The position numbers and the translations under genes were made by a program. A stretch of 10,585 nucleotides of DNA from Puniceicoccales bacterium. GTDB lineage: Bacteria; Verrucomicrobiota; Verrucomicrobiia; Opitutales; JAIRKQ01. The stretch spans positions 1-10,585 of the forward strand of contig JAISBO010000063.1 in NCBI GenBank assembly GCA_031266155.1. The letters are read 5' to 3'. Positions 1-6,097 of the stretch are shown piece by piece (the stretch's first letter is position 1; each line of letters starts with the position of its first letter). The notes beneath the pieces were generated by a model that saw only the letters and a program-made list of their open reading frames with translations, ran no database searches and had not been told where the DNA came from.

Positions 1-27
1 CAATTCATTTTCTGTGTTATCTGACAT
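1..27 (-). CDS. Start of a further gene after the SctQ-like gene (partial)
   Basis: Only the first nine codons (MSDNTENEL) are inside the window; the gene runs off the left edge. The ATG at 27-25 is preceded on the minus strand by a strong purine-rich ribosome binding site (GAGAGGAGAG), one of the best in the window, and starts 33 bases after the stop of the SctQ-like gene. The acidic, polar N-terminus is typical of FliN/SctQ C-terminal (SpoA2) proteins, and a separate small SpoA protein following a SctQ N-terminal half is the known HrcQA/HrcQB layout. That identity is inferred from position alone. The reality of the start is well supported; the function is not. Confidence 0.5.
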
Positions 28-60
28 CGCCGGTCTCTCCTCTCTTAAGTTTCAATAAAA

Positions 61-804
61 TTAATCTTCCAAAATCAAATTATTACCTTCAATTTTCCCA
101 TAAAACTTCATACCATTCAATCCCTTGACTTCGTATTTCCCAGTGCGTACATTTGCATCTTCGTCGAGGAATACGATATCATATTCTTCAAGATCTTCAT
201 AATCTTTCACTCCTATACTTGTTTTACCGACCTCTAGATACCATTCAAAAGGCAATTCCCCGTTTACATCGTGGGCAATAGTTTCAACCTTTTCAAATGT
301 GGAATTTAAAATTTTGAGCAAATCGTCATTCAGTTTCACATTAAAAGAAACGGTCATGGCATTATTTTTGACAATATTTACTCCTATTTCTTTGGCGTAT
401 GAGCCGGATGTCGTTTCCGTACAAGAAATTTCTTTGAGGCATAGGGCAAAGCCAATTTTTGATGAAAATGATGAAATGTGCCGTTCAAACAAACAACTTA
501 ATAGTAGCGTTTTTATTTCATCGTCGAAAAGCATAGGATCTATGCCGGCAAATTTTTTGTCGATTGTTTCCAAATTTGATAGCCCATCCAATAAAATTTC
601 TGCTTGGCATCCTGCTATTTCAACATTCAATAGGATTTTTGGTTTTAGTCCGATGTTTTTTGATTTTAGGAAAATGGAATATTGGTCAGGACCATTTTCG
701 AAACTGAAAATTCTTTCGCTTCCGACAAACAAATTGTCAAATTCTACATCCAAGATATTTGCTTCCTGCAGACACGGCTCAGTACATTTTACGGACAAAT
801 CCAT
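61..804 (-). CDS. sctQ: SctQ/HrcQ-like type III secretion C-ring protein (SpoA1-containing half)
   Basis: A 247-aa protein without signal peptide or membrane segment. Residues about 183-245 resemble a SpoA (surface presentation of antigens) domain: an LPFEWYLEVGKTSI strand, then a DLEEYDIVFLD turn matching the family's 'L..GDvi.Ld' pattern, then alternating short strands ending in a GKIEGNNLIL-type strand. Residues about 85-130 look like the helix and strand in FliM/SctQ N-terminal regions. SctQ forms the cytoplasmic sorting platform under a type III secretion injectisome, recruiting chaperone-effector complexes. Usual full-length SctQ proteins carry two SpoA domains in 300-370 aa; this one is shorter and has only one, with a separate gene beginning 33 bases downstream. 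That fits a split SctQ as in HrcQA/HrcQB. It could instead be a divergent flagellar FliM/FliN relative, but no other flagellar gene is visible. The ATG at 804 has no good ribosome binding site. Assignment rests on pattern recognition, so moderate. Confidence 0.55.
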   Translation of the reverse strand: MDLSVKCTEPCLQEANILDVEFDNLFVGSERIFSFENGPDQYSIFLKSKNIGLKPKILLNVEIAGCQAEILLDGLSNLETIDKKFAGIDPMLFDDEIKTLLLSCLFERHISSFSSKIGFALCLKEISCTETTSGSYAKEIGVNIVKNNAMTVSFNVKLNDDLLKILNSTFEKVETIAHDVNGELPFEWYLEVGKTSIGVKDYEDLEEYDIVFLDEDANVRTGKYEVKGLNGMKFYGKIEGNNLILED

Positions 805-896
805 AAATCTATGATGACCTATTTGCCCAAGAACGCAAGTGTTTTTTGTTGTAAAAAATGCTTTCTATGCACAAGTAGGAAAACTTTGATAATTAT

Positions 897-905
897 TGCT
901 AAAAT
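897..905 (+). promoter_or_regulatory. Extended -10 promoter for the RluB-family gene
   Basis: TG at 897-898, one base, then TAAAAT at 900-905 gives an extended -10 element with 5 of 6 bases matching TATAAT. No good -35 is seen at the right distance, which extended -10 promoters tolerate. Transcription would start near 912, leaving a leader of about 20 bases before the ATG at 932. This argues against the in-frame GTG at 914 being the start. Confidence 0.35.
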
Positions 906-931
906 AGATTTCTGTGATTATTTCTGTTGAA

Positions 932-1663
932 ATGAGGTTGCAAAAATTTCTAGCGTTGCAAACAACCAATTCTCGCCGAAAAGCAGAAGAATTGATCGCG
1001 GCAGGCATTGTTTCAGTAAACGGGATAGTGGCCAAAATTGGAACTTGCATAGATCCGGAAACCGATGTCGTTGCCGTGGATGGCGTAGGGGTGTCAAACA
1101 AAATTGTAATTTGTAAAAAACAACCGTTGATATTGGCTATGAATAAACCATCCGGGTGTGTTTGCAGCCATTCGGATACTTACAACCCAAAGACAATTTT
1201 TGATTTCATCCCAAAAGAGTTTAGCAAAAAAAAATTGATGTTCTGCGGCCGCCTAGATAAGGAAACGGAAGGAATGGTTATAGTTACCGACGACGGTGAC
1301 ATCGCCCAGAAACTAACGCATCCCTCCTACGGCATAAAGAAACACTACGAGGTTATGGTTTCCTCATCGCCATCCGACAAGGTAATACACCAGCTGATAA
1401 AGGGCATTGAGGATGACGGTGAATTTTTGAGGTTTGATAAGATTGTATCGATTGGCCGCGGTTGTATGAAAAATTATGCGTTTGAAGTTGTACTATCCCA
1501 GGGGAAAAAGAATGAAATCCATAGAGCTTTTGAACATTTTGGTATATTTGTAAAAAAACTAAAAAGAATACGCATCGGAAATCTAAACCTGCGCGGACTT
1601 TCCTTGGGAAGGTGCAGAAAATTAACGGATCTGGAAGTCAAAAAATTGCTTGGAGGCGCATAA
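932..1663 (+). CDS. RluB/RsuA-family rRNA pseudouridine synthase
   Basis: Converts a specific uridine in ribosomal RNA to pseudouridine. From the ATG at 932 the protein is 243 aa. Residues 1-60 form an S4 RNA-binding domain (MRLQKFLALQ, SRRKAEELIAAG, VSVNG). The catalytic motif GRLDKETEGM follows, with the catalytic aspartate at about residue 109, then TDDG and LTHPSYGIKKHYEV, the usual RsuA/RluB/RluE/RluF pattern, and the C-terminal NEIHRAFEHFG region. An in-frame GTG at 914 would add six residues, but MRLQKFLA is the normal family N-terminus and an extended -10 promoter lies just upstream. Neither start has a clear Shine-Dalgarno sequence. RluB (23S rRNA position 2605) is the commonest assignment for such proteins, but the exact target site cannot be read from sequence, so no symbol is given. 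It diverges from the SctQ-like gene and converges on trxA. Confidence 0.9.
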   Translation: MRLQKFLALQTTNSRRKAEELIAAGIVSVNGIVAKIGTCIDPETDVVAVDGVGVSNKIVICKKQPLILAMNKPSGCVCSHSDTYNPKTIFDFIPKEFSKKKLMFCGRLDKETEGMVIVTDDGDIAQKLTHPSYGIKKHYEVMVSSSPSDKVIHQLIKGIEDDGEFLRFDKIVSIGRGCMKNYAFEVVLSQGKKNEIHRAFEHFGIFVKKLKRIRIGNLNLRGLSLGRCRKLTDLEVKKLLGGA

Positions 1664-1670
1664 AAATTAT

Positions 1671-1710
1671 GCACGACACCACTCTCCATCCCTGTGAAAG
1701 TGGTTCGTGC
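1671..1710 (-). terminator. Stem-loop terminator between trxA and the RluB-family gene
   Basis: Arms 1671-1683 (GCACGA, C, ACCACT) and 1699-1710 (AGTGGT, TCGTGC) pair over 12 base pairs with a single bulged C and a 15-base loop. On the minus strand the stem directly follows the trxA stop and is followed by ATAATTTTTA, so it works best as the trxA terminator. On the plus strand it begins 7 bases after the stop codon of the pseudouridine synthase but is followed by AAAAGTTTAT, a poorer U-run. It may act in both directions. Confidence 0.7.
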
Positions 1711-1716
1711 AAAAGT

Positions 1717-2025
1717 TTATAGTGAATTGATGACAGAAAGTATATCTGCTTTTGTCTTCATACCTGTTATTCGGTTGACTTCTTTCCCATTTTTGAAAAA
1801 AATTATGGTCGGGATCGACTGGACACCAAACCGCTCAGCCAACTCTTGACATTCGTCGACGTTTACCTTCGCGATTACTACCTTGGCAGCGGCTTCCTCT
1901 TCCACCTCTACAAGAATGGGGGCCAATGCCCGGCATGGACCACACCAGGGGGCCCAAAAATCAACCACCACACCCTTTGATTGGGCTATGGTCTCCTCAA
2001 AACTATCTGCATTAATCTCTTTCAT
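1717..2025 (-). CDS. trxA: Thioredoxin
   Basis: Small cytoplasmic disulfide reductase that gives electrons to ribonucleotide reductase, methionine sulfoxide reductases and other partners. At 102 aa it is standard length. The active site WCGPC is at residues 27-31, preceded by VVDFWAP, and the cis-proline loop SIPT has Pro72, followed by the FFKNGKEV and ITG segments of the thioredoxin fold. The ATG at 2025 has an AGGA ribosome binding site a few bases upstream. The gene lies 20 bases after the stop of the small exported-protein gene and is probably co-transcribed with it. A strong stem-loop follows the stop. No signal peptide is present, so it is the cytoplasmic thioredoxin and not an exported TlpA/DsbE-type protein. 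Confidence 0.97.
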   Translation of the reverse strand: MKEINADSFEETIAQSKGVVVDFWAPWCGPCRALAPILVEVEEEAAAKVVIAKVNVDECQELAERFGVQSIPTIIFFKNGKEVNRITGMKTKADILSVINSL

Positions 2026-2045
2026 ATTTTCCTAAAATGTATGAT

Positions 2046-2477
2046 TTAGTCTAAACTAATATGGTTGTTTAATTTTTGAGCAATACTGTTATATGAAATA
2101 TTCAAAGATGTTTCCATATCCTGCAATTCTCGCTGGCCTGCACTGGATATACGGTCCATGAGTGCCCGCAGGATTTGTACAAAATTGCTGATATCTTCAG
2201 AGTAAACACCAAGCCTTTGGCCAAGCATCTCGATTTTTGCAATGGAGCTTTTCAAATCTTCAATTTCACATGTCTTGTTTAAAACACCTAGAGCACTCTC
2301 ATAGGCAGCATTTAATTCCGAGGATATTAAAAATATGCCATCGAATTCTATGGAATCGTCTTCCCCTAGGGAATGTACAATTATTGTTTGACCTTCGGAC
2401 TGTTTCGGTACATCTCCGAAACACGAACAGTAACAACAAATTAGCAGACAGATAACATATACATTTGGGATTTTCAT
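2046..2477 (-). CDS. Small cysteine-rich exported protein of unknown function
   Basis: Not recognised. The 143-aa product begins MKIPNVYVICLLICCYCSCFGD: a lysine, then a hydrophobic stretch holding four of the protein's cysteines, then polar sequence. This looks like a signal peptide, with cleavage likely after the SCFG region. The cysteines do not make a clean lipobox, so lipoprotein status is doubtful. The rest is acidic and mostly helical, with heptad-like leucine/isoleucine spacing at about residues 55-140 that could form helical hairpins or a coiled coil. One cysteine (CEIEDL) remains in the mature part. The ATG at 2477 lacks a ribosome binding site. The gene sits 68 bases downstream of the LolA-like gene and 20 bases upstream of trxA, so it belongs to the envelope run of genes. 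Confidence 0.65.
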   Translation of the reverse strand: MKIPNVYVICLLICCYCSCFGDVPKQSEGQTIIVHSLGEDDSIEFDGIFLISSELNAAYESALGVLNKTCEIEDLKSSIAKIEMLGQRLGVYSEDISNFVQILRALMDRISSAGQRELQDMETSLNISYNSIAQKLNNHISLD

Positions 2478-2545
2478 ATTTTAGGATTTAGATAAGTTGA
2501 AGTACTTTTTTAAAAATTTTAAACAAAAATTTTACAAAAACGACG

Positions 2546-3277
2546 TCAGTTTTCCATTTCAACGGACAACATTTCTAGTTTAGTACGTCTATGACCCCTC
2601 AAATCTATAATTTCAACAATCTTTGGCATCCAAATACCATCAAAATTTTTAAAGGAACCAACGGATAGCCGCCTAACTGGTATTGAAACATCGTTTAAAA
2701 AATCTATCTGTAAAATGATCATATATTTTATATCGACGAAGGCCAAGATACTTGCATATTCTATGCCGTTAATGGAATCTTTCTCATAGCGAATGAATTG
2801 GTGCACCGGTCGCCCCGCAACCTTTGCCTCTCCAAAATATTCATAGGAATCATTCCAGGAAAAACTAAGAAGTAGGTCCTGTGGAGTTAGGAGTAAATCG
2901 TCAAAAAGTGGCACGTTGATCTGAAAACTTTCACCATTGGAACTTTTCGTAATCTGACCTTTGTAATGGCTAACTTTACATTCACTATCCCCGAAAACTG
3001 CTCTAACTTTTTGGTTTCTGGAAGAATTCTTATAGAAAATTTCGCCAAACTTTTGGCTATCGCTTTTCAACGGTTCATAGAGCCTGACTTTCACCCTAAG
3101 GTTCAAATTGCCATACTCAAGATTTTGGCGGACATTTTTTGCAAACTCTTCCAGTTTTTTAGGGGAAAAGCTACGCAACCTGTGAAAATCTCCCGGGGAA
3201 GCGTGCAGCGGGCAACCTTGCCATAGAAATTGTGCCAGCAAAAACGAAAAATAGTGTATCAACCGGAGAAGCTTCAT
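2546..3277 (-). CDS. Exported LolA-fold (outer membrane lipoprotein-sorting-like) protein
   Basis: The 243-aa product starts with a basic-hydrophobic signal peptide (MKLLRLIHYFSFLLAQFLW, cleavage probably after LHAS at about residue 27), so it acts in the periplasm or outer envelope. The mature part alternates beta strands, with a patch LLLTPQDLLLSFSW, then VAGRPVHQFIRYE, then a terminal IWMPKIVEIIDLRGHRRTKLEM. That ending is typical of the LolA-like 'outer membrane lipoprotein-sorting protein' family related to TP0789, in which a one-sided beta-barrel carries a lipid or lipoprotein. Function within that family is mostly unproven. Its ATG overlaps the secG stop codon by four bases (ATGA), a sign of translational coupling. 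A cysteine at residue 22 lies in WQGC, not a convincing lipobox. Family assignment is from pattern; it is not called lolA because it differs from the classical carrier. Confidence 0.7.
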   Translation of the reverse strand: MKLLRLIHYFSFLLAQFLWQGCPLHASPGDFHRLRSFSPKKLEEFAKNVRQNLEYGNLNLRVKVRLYEPLKSDSQKFGEIFYKNSSRNQKVRAVFGDSECKVSHYKGQITKSSNGESFQINVPLFDDLLLTPQDLLLSFSWNDSYEYFGEAKVAGRPVHQFIRYEKDSINGIEYASILAFVDIKYMIILQIDFLNDVSIPVRRLSVGSFKNFDGIWMPKIVEIIDLRGHRRTKLEMLSVEMEN

Positions 3278-3594
3278 TGCTTTTGAATTCCATCATCGAC
3301 GATGATTTTTTTTAGGTCAATATCATTAATTTTAGCTGGTTTGTGGGAGTTGGCCCATATTTGCACTATCGATAAGGAAAATGCCACGATAAAAAACGTA
3401 ACAATCCCTCCCATGGTCCACCTCGTCAAAACTTTCGTCGTATCACCGCCAAAAGCGGACTCCACTGCACCTCCTCCCAGGGAAGATCCCATGCCACTAT
3501 TAGCCGACGGTTTCTGCATTAGAATAACCAGGGTAATAAAAATACTGGTGCAAATCAAAATGAAAGTCAGTAAAAACGAAAAAAACGAATACAT
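3274..3594 (-). CDS. secG: SecG, preprotein translocase subunit
   Basis: Inner-membrane subunit of the SecYEG channel that assists SecA-driven export. At 106 aa it has two transmembrane segments (about residues 4-25 and 60-82). Between them is the family loop: LVILMQKPSANSG, the glycine-rich SLGGGAVESAFGG, then TTKVLTRWTM. These match the SecG signature (VLMQ, GGG.SA.FG, LTR.T). The ATG at 3594 has a good AGGGA ribosome binding site. Its stop overlaps the start of the LolA-like gene by four bases. In many bacteria secG follows tpiA; here an unknown small gene lies upstream instead. Confidence 0.93.
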   Translation of the reverse strand: MYSFFSFLLTFILICTSIFITLVILMQKPSANSGMGSSLGGGAVESAFGGDTTKVLTRWTMGGIVTFFIVAFSLSIVQIWANSHKPAKINDIDLKKIIVDDGIQKQ

Positions 3595-3669
3595 CTTCCC
3601 TGAAAGAATGGATACAGCTTTGATCTTGGCAAGACAAAAAGTTTGGTTTCATCGAAGGGAAAAATTGCC

Positions 3670-3972
3670 CTATTCTTTCACTGAAACATCTTCTGGTCCG
3701 CTGTTTACATCCTTTTTATCTAGACCTCTTTTATCCAGTGCGGACATAACCTCTTTGGTCATAAACGTTTTGTTACCAACTCCTGCACCAAATGTTCTCC
3801 CAGCGAATAACGACTTACTTGAGGGATTTACTGAATCCACATTAACCACCCGAGTAGCCGAGCCTATACTTTCAGGATTTTCTGCTGCCATAGGAGTAAC
3901 AATGTTGTAAAAATCATCACGAATTACAAACAAAATTTTACACCTCATGCCCCGCATGCTAAAATAAAACAC
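3670..3972 (-). CDS. Small protein of unknown function
   Basis: Not recognised. The longest reading frame is 100 aa from a GTG at 3972 with AAGGA close upstream (3-base spacing, tight). Other in-frame starts are ATG at 3957, 3948 and 3891; the last would give a 73-aa protein beginning MAAENPESIGSATRVV. The first 25 residues (MRGMRCKILFVIRDDFYNIV) are partly hydrophobic, but the aspartates make a signal peptide unlikely. The middle has a glycine-rich stretch FAGRTFGAGVGNKTFM, followed by a charged C-terminus (KRGLDKKDVNSGPEDVSVKE) that is probably disordered. It lies between lysC and secG on the same strand, with 59 and 75 bases to its neighbours. The frame is open and minus-strand oriented like its neighbours, but no motif confirms it as coding. 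Confidence 0.5.
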   Translation of the reverse strand: MFYFSMRGMRCKILFVIRDDFYNIVTPMAAENPESIGSATRVVNVDSVNPSSKSLFAGRTFGAGVGNKTFMTKEVMSALDKRGLDKKDVNSGPEDVSVKE

Positions 3973-4031
3973 CTGTCCTTAGGAAATAGTTATTATCACT
4001 TCTATGCGAGGCCGTGGTCGTTCTTTTATTT

Positions 4032-5213
4032 CTAAAATATTAAATCGTGAATGTCGTTTAGCAAACCCTTGTAGCTGTCAGACCTAATTAGAAACGATAG
4101 CCCATGTTTTCCATATTCGGAACGAAGGATGTCCGGCTGTGGAACAATGTCAAAAATTTTAGATGCTTTCGGATGATTTTGAATATTTGTCCCGACCATA
4201 TCAATGCGTGATAGGTTTTCTTCTCGGCGTAAACTCAACAAGTATGGCTGAAAGACCTCACCAAACTCATCCTGAAGATTTGAAAAGTCTAGCATGTCCA
4301 ACGAAATTTCGTCGAAGAATGTATGATCATCGAGACATCTGTGCTTTATAAAACTTACTGCCACACCATGGCTCTCAAAAAACATTAAAACTTTACTCAC
4401 AATGTCTTCCCTGGATTTGCATGAAACCAAGCAAAGGTTGGTTTTGCTCGTTATTCCTATGACACAGGACTCGTATGAGATTGTTTGTTCTACAACGCTT
4501 GTCCCCGGGGAGTTTTCAAATGTATTGGAAATTGTGAACGGAATATTATTTTTCTGAGCGAATGCAATGGAGCGATCTTGCATAATTTTGTTGTCAAAAA
4601 AAGACAATCTCAACAGGGACTCGAAGTCTATTTCCTCTATCAACTTGGCATTTTGAATCATTTTGGGATCCCCCGTATAAACGCCATTTACATCGGTATA
4701 TATCTCGCACCTATCAGCTTGAAATCTATGGGCTAACGCTAACGCCGTCAAATCCGATCCTCCGCGACCCAGGGTTGTTAAATCACCATTCCCGGAAATT
4801 CCCTGAAAACCAGCAACAATTACAACATTTTTTTCCGCCAGTAGTTGTTCAATGTTTGTCCCTTGAATATTTTCTATCCTAGCATTGCCATGGGACTGGC
4901 AAGTTTGTAAGCCAATTTGAAAGGCTAGCCGGGAAATGGCACGGACTCCCATGGACTCGAGGGCAATTGACAAAAGTGCAACCGTCTCCTGTTCCCCAAC
5001 ACAAAGTAAAACATCGAGTTCCCTATCGTTTGGAGCTACGGATAATTTTTTTGCATCTGAAATCAGCCTGTCGGTAATGCCAGCACGGGCAGACACCACT
5101 ACGACCATTTCATTGCCCTCGACATAAGATTCTTTGATTCTATTCGCCACTGAACGAATACAATCAATGTCTTTTACGGATGTTCCACCATATTTCTGAA
5201 CAATTCTTGCCAT
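4032..5213 (-). CDS. lysC: Aspartate kinase with divergent ACT region
   Basis: Phosphorylates aspartate to aspartyl-4-phosphate, the first step to diaminopimelate, lysine, threonine and methionine. The 393-aa monofunctional enzyme shows the amino-acid kinase core: KYGGTSV (7-13), VVVVSARAGITDRL (37-50), FQGISGNGDLTTLGRGGSD (136-153) and CEIYTDVNGVYTGDP (169-183). Next comes IMQDRSIAFA, the counterpart of the usual KVLH.RS, and a TSVV end to the catalytic domain near residue 241. Residues about 250-393 occupy the place of the two ACT regulatory domains but keep little of the usual consensus: the 'PG.AA.iF..L...gInvdmI.q' signature is replaced, though MVGTNIQNHPKASKIF still echoes the second ACT ('MVG.gM..hpGva..mF'). 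Feedback control by lysine or threonine may therefore be altered or lost. Its ATG overlaps the plsY stop by one base (TAATG), pointing to translational coupling; no separate Shine-Dalgarno is seen. Confidence 0.95.
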   Translation of the reverse strand: MARIVQKYGGTSVKDIDCIRSVANRIKESYVEGNEMVVVVSARAGITDRLISDAKKLSVAPNDRELDVLLCVGEQETVALLSIALESMGVRAISRLAFQIGLQTCQSHGNARIENIQGTNIEQLLAEKNVVIVAGFQGISGNGDLTTLGRGGSDLTALALAHRFQADRCEIYTDVNGVYTGDPKMIQNAKLIEEIDFESLLRLSFFDNKIMQDRSIAFAQKNNIPFTISNTFENSPGTSVVEQTISYESCVIGITSKTNLCLVSCKSREDIVSKVLMFFESHGVAVSFIKHRCLDDHTFFDEISLDMLDFSNLQDEFGEVFQPYLLSLRREENLSRIDMVGTNIQNHPKASKIFDIVPQPDILRSEYGKHGLSFLIRSDSYKGLLNDIHDLIF

Positions 5214-5824
5214 TAGAGCTTTTTTGTGAATTTATACTCTGTACCATTTAGTAACCTGGCAATATTTGTTCTGTGCTGCCAAAAAATAATTCCATTGATG
5301 ATGACCGCATACGCGATACAGTCTTTGGGATATGAAAATAAATATGACGTCAGCATGATATTGGCAGCGAAGCATAGGGATGCCACGGAAACAATTCTTG
5401 TCGCATGAAAAATTACCAGCCAGAGAAATACGCCTATGACCAACGTATTCGGCATAATGGCTAGGAGCCCTCCCATGGTGGAAGCGATCCCCTTTCCCCC
5501 ACGAAATTTGTGAAAAATCGAAAAACTATGTCCAAGTAAAACCCCGATTAACCCAAGTGCAGCTAATCGAACATTTAAGCAATTCTCTTCCGAGAAAATT
5601 TTTGCAACTACTAGCGAAGGGACATATCCTTTTAGGAAATCTAACACAAAAATTAAACTCCCAGCACCACCTCCAAGCGCACGCTTTATATTAGTTGCTC
5701 CGGAACTACCACTGCCGGATGAAAAAATATTCACCCCATTAATACGTGCCAGAAATGCTCCAAATGAGAGTGAACCCACAGAGTAAGACGCGAATACAAC
5801 AATAATATACCAATGCCAATACAT
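5213..5824 (-). CDS. plsY: PlsY, acyl-phosphate:glycerol-3-phosphate acyltransferase
   Basis: Integral inner-membrane enzyme that transfers an acyl chain from acyl-phosphate to glycerol-3-phosphate, making lysophosphatidic acid for membrane phospholipids; it normally works with PlsX and PlsC. The 203-aa length is typical. Family motifs are present: SVGSLSFGAFLAR near the N-terminus, GSGSSGATNIKRALGGGAG (canonical GSGNPGATN.lR.lG), LDFLKGYVP, HSFSIFHKFRGGKGIAST (canonical HcfPvF..FkGGKGvAt) and a C-terminal WQHRTNIARLLNGTE. About five hydrophobic segments fit the known topology. It is the first gene of a unit with lysC, which it overlaps by one base. Neither a Shine-Dalgarno nor a strong promoter is visible directly before the ATG at 5824; a TATGAT at 5849-5854 (minus) is only a weak -10 candidate. 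About 270 bases of hairpin-rich leader separate it from tRNA-Gln. Confidence 0.95.
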   Translation of the reverse strand: MYWHWYIIVVFASYSVGSLSFGAFLARINGVNIFSSGSGSSGATNIKRALGGGAGSLIFVLDFLKGYVPSLVVAKIFSEENCLNVRLAALGLIGVLLGHSFSIFHKFRGGKGIASTMGGLLAIMPNTLVIGVFLWLVIFHATRIVSVASLCFAANIMLTSYLFSYPKDCIAYAVIINGIIFWQHRTNIARLLNGTEYKFTKKL

Positions 5825-5877
5825 GAATCAGTCAAAGATAGATTGTCAATCATACTTTTGCAATAGAAAACTCGTAA

Positions 5878-5938
5878 GTCTTGTCTCCATGCAAGACCTT
5901 TTTGTTCTCCCTATCGAAGAACAAAAAGGGAGGACAAG
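5878..5938 (-). repeat. Overlapping inverted repeats able to form alternative hairpins
   Basis: Stem A is a perfect 12-bp inverted repeat, CCTTTTTGTTCT (5897-5908) with AGAACAAAAAGG (5918-5929), loop 9 bases. It can sit inside outer stem D, formed by CTTGTCTC (5880-5887) with GAGGACAAG (5930-5938) with one bulged base. Two further pairings use the same bases: stem B, TTGTTCTCCCT (5902-5912) with AGGGAGGACAA (5927-5937), 11 bp with one wobble/mismatch, and stem C, GTCTTG (5878-5883) with CAAGAC (5892-5897). A+D and B+C are mutually exclusive. No U-run follows, so it is not a plain terminator. Confidence 0.65.
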
Positions 5939-5973
5939 GAATGATAAAAGGCATACAACAATCCATTACATGC

Positions 5974-6035
5974 TTCGTCTGGTTTGTTTTTCTGAGACGA
6001 AATTTTCATACATTTTTTATACACGAAATTCGTCT
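5974..6035 (-). repeat. Three-copy TTCGTCT/AGACGAA inverted repeat
   Basis: On the plus strand TTCGTCT occurs at 5974-5980 and 6029-6035, with its complement AGACGAA at 5995-6001 between them. The central copy can pair with either side: a 7-bp stem with a 14-base loop on the left, or a 7-bp stem extended by about 3 bp after a bulge on the right. The two pairings exclude each other. No U-run follows in the minus direction. Confidence 0.5.
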
Positions 6036-6097
6036 TTGCACATGTTTTATGTTTTTCCCACCGCCAAAAAGGCTTGTTTTTATGCGATTCCCCTTGC

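Larger units (their letters stand above)
5825..6097 (-). other. Non-coding leader/intergenic region between tRNA-Gln and plsY, rich in inverted repeats
   Basis: No convincing protein gene is present; the short open frames here lack family features and one runs through the tRNA. The region holds two clusters of inverted repeats, at 5878-5938 and 5974-6035, listed separately. Because tRNA-Gln, this region and plsY all lie in the minus direction, it could be a transcribed spacer or the 5' leader of plsY-lysC. No strong intrinsic terminator (stem plus U-run) follows the tRNA in this direction. No known riboswitch class, including the lysine riboswitch, was recognised. Confidence 0.5.

Noticed and set aside
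1..804. SctQ-like gene broken by a frameshift or premature stop
   Set aside because: The downstream start has its own strong ribosome binding site and a distinct N-terminus, so a natural split into two genes is simpler.
5849..5854. TATGAT as -10 box of a plsY promoter on the minus strand
   Set aside because: The hexamer is good, but the matching -35 position (TTACGA) agrees at only 3 of 6 bases, so it is not listed as a feature.
6063..6073. GCC-AAAAA-GGC stem followed on the plus strand by TTGTTTTT, a possible terminator
   Set aside because: The stem is only 3 bp, and there is no plus-strand gene upstream for it to end. In the minus direction no U-run follows at the right place.
5825..6097. 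Lysine riboswitch in the leader of plsY-lysC
   Set aside because: lysC downstream made it worth checking, but the conserved core motifs and multi-helix layout of the lysine riboswitch were not seen, and plsY comes first in the unit.
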